Positions 60,524 to 64,000 of a stretch of DNA of 64,000 nucleotides are shown one piece after another. The notes below the pieces were generated by a model. It was given only the letters and a program-made list of their open reading frames with translations. It searched no databases and was not told the origin of the DNA. The DNA lies in the NCBI GenBank assembly GCA_020342235.1, contig CP073214.1:124001-188000 (forward strand), in the 5' to 3' direction. The stretch comes from Saccharomycopsis phalli (lineage: Eukaryota > Ascomycota > Saccharomycetes > Ascoideales > Saccharomycopsidaceae). The position numbers and the translations under genes are program-made. Each line of letters opens with the position of its first letter. Positions within the stretch are counted from its first letter, which is position 1.

Positions 60524-61783
60524 ATGGTGCTAGACTTGGTGGAATACGTTAAAGATTATGATAATCTTGTAAAGATCGAAGTATTGCACCATATATCCAC
60601 GTTCAGACCTGATTTAAAAGACAAGGCGATTGAATTGGCCATAGAGTATGGGATATTATACAACTATGGGGCAAAGTACATGAAATACTATACCTCCAAT
60701 AGTAATTCCAGTCGATTGGAGGAGTTGCAGCAGTTATTTGACAATTTGGAGAGCGAAGTAAGCCGGCTAGAAACCCAGTATGAAGCAATTGCTGATAAGT
60801 TTGTGGATGACGAAGACACCATGCTGCCAATGATGTTGGATACACTACGCTCCACTATTTTGAGTATTAGTGCGCTACAATTATCCAACAACAATCATAG
60901 TAGGGCTTTAGAATCTGTGTCGATTTACTATAATAGTTATAGTTTCAGTGAGTTTTCCAAGCGAGATTTTGAGAGACAGTGTTTTGTATCGATTATTTCC
61001 AGGCGATTCGAATCGGTTGTTGCATTTAAAGTTAAATTAGAAGAAAATATCCCAAAGGGACCGGACCCCGAGACAGATAGTTATTGGAAGGTTCGATGGA
61101 TGGTTGTTGTGGGTCTTTTCCGATTAAAGAGATTTGCCGAGGCAGTGGAAGAGTTTCAAACGTTGATTGGAATACCAGTGGCAAGAAATGTGTTGGAACA
61201 TGAGTTCCATAAGGAAAGTTCCAACTGTTACAACTGTCTTACGTCTAGAGATATAATACTTGTATATTTGTTAGCATTGGTTACCGGTTCCACTAGTTCT
61301 GAAATCCGACTGAAGCTTGGACACGATGTATTGGGCGACTTTTTTGAGCAGCACACTGAGGTTTATGACTTTATTCAGGCAGTGATATCCAAAAACTTCA
61401 AAGATATAGACAGACTAACTGGGGAGCTCGAACGGGAAGTGATTCCTTTTGTTTACATCATTGATTACGATGACTGGGATTATTTGTTAAAGGTTCTCAG
61501 AGCAAAGCTATACTTGTTTTATTTCTCGTTGGTGGATAGAGTTGCAGTTGACGATGTATCAAAACGGCTATTTGTTGAGAGATCGCAGTTGATAGCGGAA
61601 GTAGCTGCGCTTTCACTGGTGTTGGGAGTGAGTATTTTGTACAATCCCGAGTTGGATATATTTGAGCGAAAGCCAGTTAGACGAGATGAAAATATTAGTG
61701 ACTTGACGTTTCAAGTTGTCAGTGAATTGGAAGGCACGATACTACAGGCCAAGATGTTTAAATACTTGCGCACGATGCCATGA
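60524..61783 (+). CDS. CSN1/Rpn7-type PCI protein
   Basis: This 419-residue all-helical protein follows the CSN1/Rpn7 plan. TPR-like helices include WKVRWMVVVGLFRLKRFAEAVEEF. A stretch LTSRDIILVYLLALVTGSTSSEIRLKL corresponds to the CSN1 block around its ALATFDRSELK. A degenerate PCI region follows (LRAKLYLFYFSLVDRVAVDD, where CSN1 has IRxRALIQYFSPFVSVDL). CSN1 is a scaffold subunit of the COP9 signalosome, which removes Nedd8 from cullins. The alternative, proteasome Rpn7, is less likely because Rpn7 is far better conserved than this. The start is the first ATG. Its stop is 52 bp from the convergent ICP55 stop. Confidence 0.58.
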   Translation: MVLDLVEYVKDYDNLVKIEVLHHISTFRPDLKDKAIELAIEYGILYNYGAKYMKYYTSNSNSSRLEELQQLFDNLESEVSRLETQYEAIADKFVDDEDTMLPMMLDTLRSTILSISALQLSNNNHSRALESVSIYYNSYSFSEFSKRDFERQCFVSIISRRFESVVAFKVKLEENIPKGPDPETDSYWKVRWMVVVGLFRLKRFAEAVEEFQTLIGIPVARNVLEHEFHKESSNCYNCLTSRDIILVYLLALVTGSTSSEIRLKLGHDVLGDFFEQHTEVYDFIQAVISKNFKDIDRLTGELEREVIPFVYIIDYDDWDYLLKVLRAKLYLFYFSLVDRVAVDDVSKRLFVERSQLIAEVAALSLVLGVSILYNPELDIFERKPVRRDENISDLTFQVVSELEGTILQAKMFKYLRTMP

Positions 61784-61835
61784 ATAAAATGATTGTAACT
61801 TACACAATGATATGAATATGATATTTACTGTGTGT

Positions 61836-63344
61836 TTACTCGAGAATATTTACAACATCTTCCTCGTATGGAGTGGAAACTCCGTTGGCAGCAATGTGTT
61901 CTATGTCTGCGATTTCCTTTGCTGCCTCTGTGGTCAAAACTGTGTATGTTTCCTTGCCCACTGCCACGTTATCCTCGATCCGGATACCAATTCCGCGATA
62001 GTGGCTCGGGAACTTGTAGTCGTTCAAAGGAAAGTATACTCCTGGCTCAATAGTAATGACCTGGTTTTCTTGTAGCTTTAATCCACTAGACACGCCCGGG
62101 ACATCATGGAGATCGACGCCTAGATTATGGCCAATGTAATGAGGGTATAACTGGTGAATGTCGGAATTCTTCAAGTCACTTAGACCTGGTAGTTGCCTCA
62201 ACTCTTCGAGAATCAACTTGCTGCTGAGAGTATGCAACTCGTGCAAAGTATAGTCCTTGGATACCAGACATTGGGCGATGCATTGCTTGTTAACGTTTAG
62301 CACCGCCTGGTATAGATCCGCTTGCGGCTGAGTGAACTTGCCATTGACAGGCCAAGTTCTTGAAATATCGGCACGGTAACCACCCAACATTCCGCCAGCG
62401 TCTACCAAGACCAACTCATTGTCATACAACATGTCGTCGTTTCTGGTGTAATGGATCGACAAGGCGTTTGGTCCTCCTGCAATAACCGGGATATAAGAGT
62501 TACCTGAACAGCCTCCTGAGACAAATTGGTACTCCAAAAACGCAGCCAAGGTGCGCTCGTTTTTAAACCGCTTGCTGTACGCCTGGTTATATGCCCTCCC
62601 CGATATTTGGCCGGCTCTTCTCAAAAGAGCAACCTCTGCGTCTGACTTTTTCACTCTCAACTTTCGCAGCAACTCGCCCAACAGTTTCACCCTGAGCGTG
62701 TCCTTATTTGACTGTATAATGTCTGAGATCGTATCATTGCCAGCATTCGTCTTCATGGAAAAAAAGCTTTCAAATAACTTACTTCGGCTCTCCTTGCTGC
62801 CGTCATAGTACAAGTACTTATTTCTCCCAATAACCTCGCTAATGTACAGTTTCATCTGCGACACAGGTACGGCCTCGTCGGCATTGAAAATATTCACTGC
62901 TCCTGCCACTCCGGTTCTGGCACCATCCCATTGCTCCGCATAGGCATCATTTGGCTGCACCACCATGTGAAACACAACGTCGTCCGCCGGATCAGGGCTG
63001 CTGCGGTCCAACTTCTCGATGATAGCCACGGAGTTTGGCTCGTTCCAACCGGTGAAATAGAACAAGTCGGTGTTCTGTTGAAACGGATAAAACACTGCGC
63101 CGGCGGCATACTGGACATTGTTGCTTGGAATAATGGCAACTGATCCGCTTTCCATCTGTTTACCGAGCCGGAGCCTTCTCTCATAATACTCCAACGCGCT
63201 TATACCCGGGGTCAACTCGCCTGGCCCCACCATATTCGGTCTGGTCTCAAATAGCGGCTGGCCAGCACTTAATGCTGGAATTTCCCGGCTCGACAAGTGC
63301 GAAATTTGTCGCTTGTATCCTAGTCTCACAAAGCGGTTGATCAT
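61836..63344 (-). CDS. ICP55: Mitochondrial intermediate cleaving peptidase ICP55
   Basis: Icp55 removes a single destabilising residue from imported matrix proteins after MPP cleavage, raising their N-end-rule stability. The 502-residue protein has an N-terminal region suited to mitochondrial targeting and the aminopeptidase-P N-domain (ALEYYERRLRLGKQM, YPFQQNTDLFYFTGW). The M24B pita-bread domain follows, with the dinuclear metal ligands visible in DAGGMLGGYRADISRTWP (two Asp), HNLGVDLHDVPG (His), IEPGVYF (Glu) and IRIEDNV (Glu). The open frame starts at a TTG (63380), so the ATG at 63344 (MINRFVRLGYKRQ) is used. It lies downstream of SPT16 on the same strand. Confidence 0.93.
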   Translation of the reverse strand: MINRFVRLGYKRQISHLSSREIPALSAGQPLFETRPNMVGPGELTPGISALEYYERRLRLGKQMESGSVAIIPSNNVQYAAGAVFYPFQQNTDLFYFTGWNEPNSVAIIEKLDRSSPDPADDVVFHMVVQPNDAYAEQWDGARTGVAGAVNIFNADEAVPVSQMKLYISEVIGRNKYLYYDGSKESRSKLFESFFSMKTNAGNDTISDIIQSNKDTLRVKLLGELLRKLRVKKSDAEVALLRRAGQISGRAYNQAYSKRFKNERTLAAFLEYQFVSGGCSGNSYIPVIAGGPNALSIHYTRNDDMLYDNELVLVDAGGMLGGYRADISRTWPVNGKFTQPQADLYQAVLNVNKQCIAQCLVSKDYTLHELHTLSSKLILEELRQLPGLSDLKNSDIHQLYPHYIGHNLGVDLHDVPGVSSGLKLQENQVITIEPGVYFPLNDYKFPSHYRGIGIRIEDNVAVGKETYTVLTTEAAKEIADIEHIAANGVSTPYEEDVVNILE

Positions 63345-63478
63345 CTTCCTCCTAGATTTTGAATTTTTTATTTTTCCCAAACATGCATATGGCTACAAAT
63401 CACACAAACTGTTGTTACACGCGCACAATTTTCATTCCAAAACTATATATTTGAGTCCCTACACACTCATAGATCCAA

Positions 63479-64000
63479 TCACCGTCTTCGGCTCTCGTTC
63501 CTGCTATCTTCCCGCGCAGCTTTTCTCTCCATCTCCTCCCAGTCTTCTCCCTCATCAGTTTCACTAGCAGACGCCTCACTTTCAACATCGGAAAATTCCT
63601 CAGAACTGTAATTCTCCTCGTCGTCATCATCGTCATCATCTTGCTCTTCTCCTGAAGATATCTCAAACGCAGACTCTTCTTCCTCTTCACTCATCTCTTC
63701 GTCACTTCCCTCTCCAGTAAGGAAAGTCCATCCACCGTCCTCAAAGAACCCATGCGGATCAGCCACAATTGTTTTCATAATCTGCGGCCAACTCAAACTT
63801 ATTCTACCTTCCGATAACGGAATCTCCACTCTTGTCAACCAATCCTTCACGTCCTCCAACAGATTCACCGGGATCGTGTTCACATGAATCACAGGTTTCG
63901 AAAAGTCCTTGAGCACAAACACCATATCAAAATTCTTCAATCCAAACTGAACTCTTTCCAAATGAGCAATCTCCACCTCAGACATCGTCACCACCAAAAA
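63479..64000 (-). CDS. SPT16: FACT subunit SPT16, C-terminal part
   Basis: Spt16 is the large subunit of the FACT histone chaperone, which reorganises nucleosomes during transcription and replication. Only the last 174 codons or so are in the window; the frame is open to the edge, so the apparent start is artificial. The visible part is the end of the middle domain ([41 protein letters not shown], then [21 protein letters not shown]), which is nearly invariant in fungi. The long acidic C-terminal tail (runs of Asp and Glu) that contacts H2A-H2B follows. The last residues (ARED, ESRRR) are basic, as in other Spt16 tails. Confidence 0.97.
   Translation of the reverse strand, partial: FLVVTMSEVEIAHLERVQFGLKNFDMVFVLKDFSKPVIHVNTIPVNLLEDVKDWLTRVEIPLSEGRISLSWPQIMKTIVADPHGFFEDGGWTFLTGEGSDEEMSEEEEESAFEISSGEEQDDDDDDDEENYSSEEFSDVESEASASETDEGEDWEEMERKAAREDSRNESRRR

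Overview
This window is nuclear DNA of an ascomycete budding yeast. Genes are dense, mostly intron-free and AT-rich, and nearly every recognisable protein is a Saccharomycotina orthologue. The few introns are tiny (45-49 bp) with GTAAGT donors and mostly TACTAAC-like branch sites. In conserved proteins, CTG codons fall where homologues carry Ser (MTR4 codon 672, COP1 codon 1145, the PDR transporter at 1025-1027). This points to the CTG-Ser (Candida/Debaryomyces/Scheffersomyces) clade; the genus cannot be fixed from sequence alone. Several starts given here lie downstream of non-ATG codons that merely keep the frame open.

Layout. 0-9 kb: 3' part of a PDR/CDR multidrug ABC transporter, an unrecognised single-pass membrane protein, a UFD1-domain zinc-finger protein, a Tyr/Gly/Asn/Gln repeat protein and tRNA-Cys(GCA). 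9-16 kb: PEX2, spliced NCE101, an HSM3-like proteasome chaperone whose 3' end overlaps RAD28, a 57-residue PMP3-family peptide and spliced PET191. 15.6-23 kb: a short-N-terminus MTR4 and the signalling mucin MSB2 with a long upstream region. 23-34 kb: MRPL36, TFC1, THR4, HEM1, a small GPI-type wall protein, ERG10 and a short CLPTM1-family protein. 34-54 kb: LAA1, ATG26, SPC25, UTR2, COP1 and LDB17. 54-64 kb: SOM1, MMS2 (two introns), AIM9, a mitochondrial PPR-like protein, a CSN1-like PCI protein, ICP55 and the C-terminus of SPT16 running off the end.

The genes are mainly housekeeping. Mitochondrial biogenesis is strongly represented (PET191, MRPL36, HEM1, SOM1, AIM9, the PPR-like protein, ICP55). 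Membrane traffic, sterol and peroxisome functions come next (COP1, LAA1, LDB17, ATG26, ERG10, PEX2), then surface and stress functions (PDR transporter, MSB2, UTR2, GPI protein, PMP3). No operon-like pathway cluster, transposon, CRISPR array or virus-derived segment was seen. Four intergenic regions, three of them divergent promoters, carry a Reb1-type TTACCCG/CGGGTAA element. The most unusual items are the MTR4 lacking its usual N-terminal region, the CLPTM1-family protein lacking its membrane half, the prion-like hexapeptide-repeat protein, and three small genes visible only once introns are removed.
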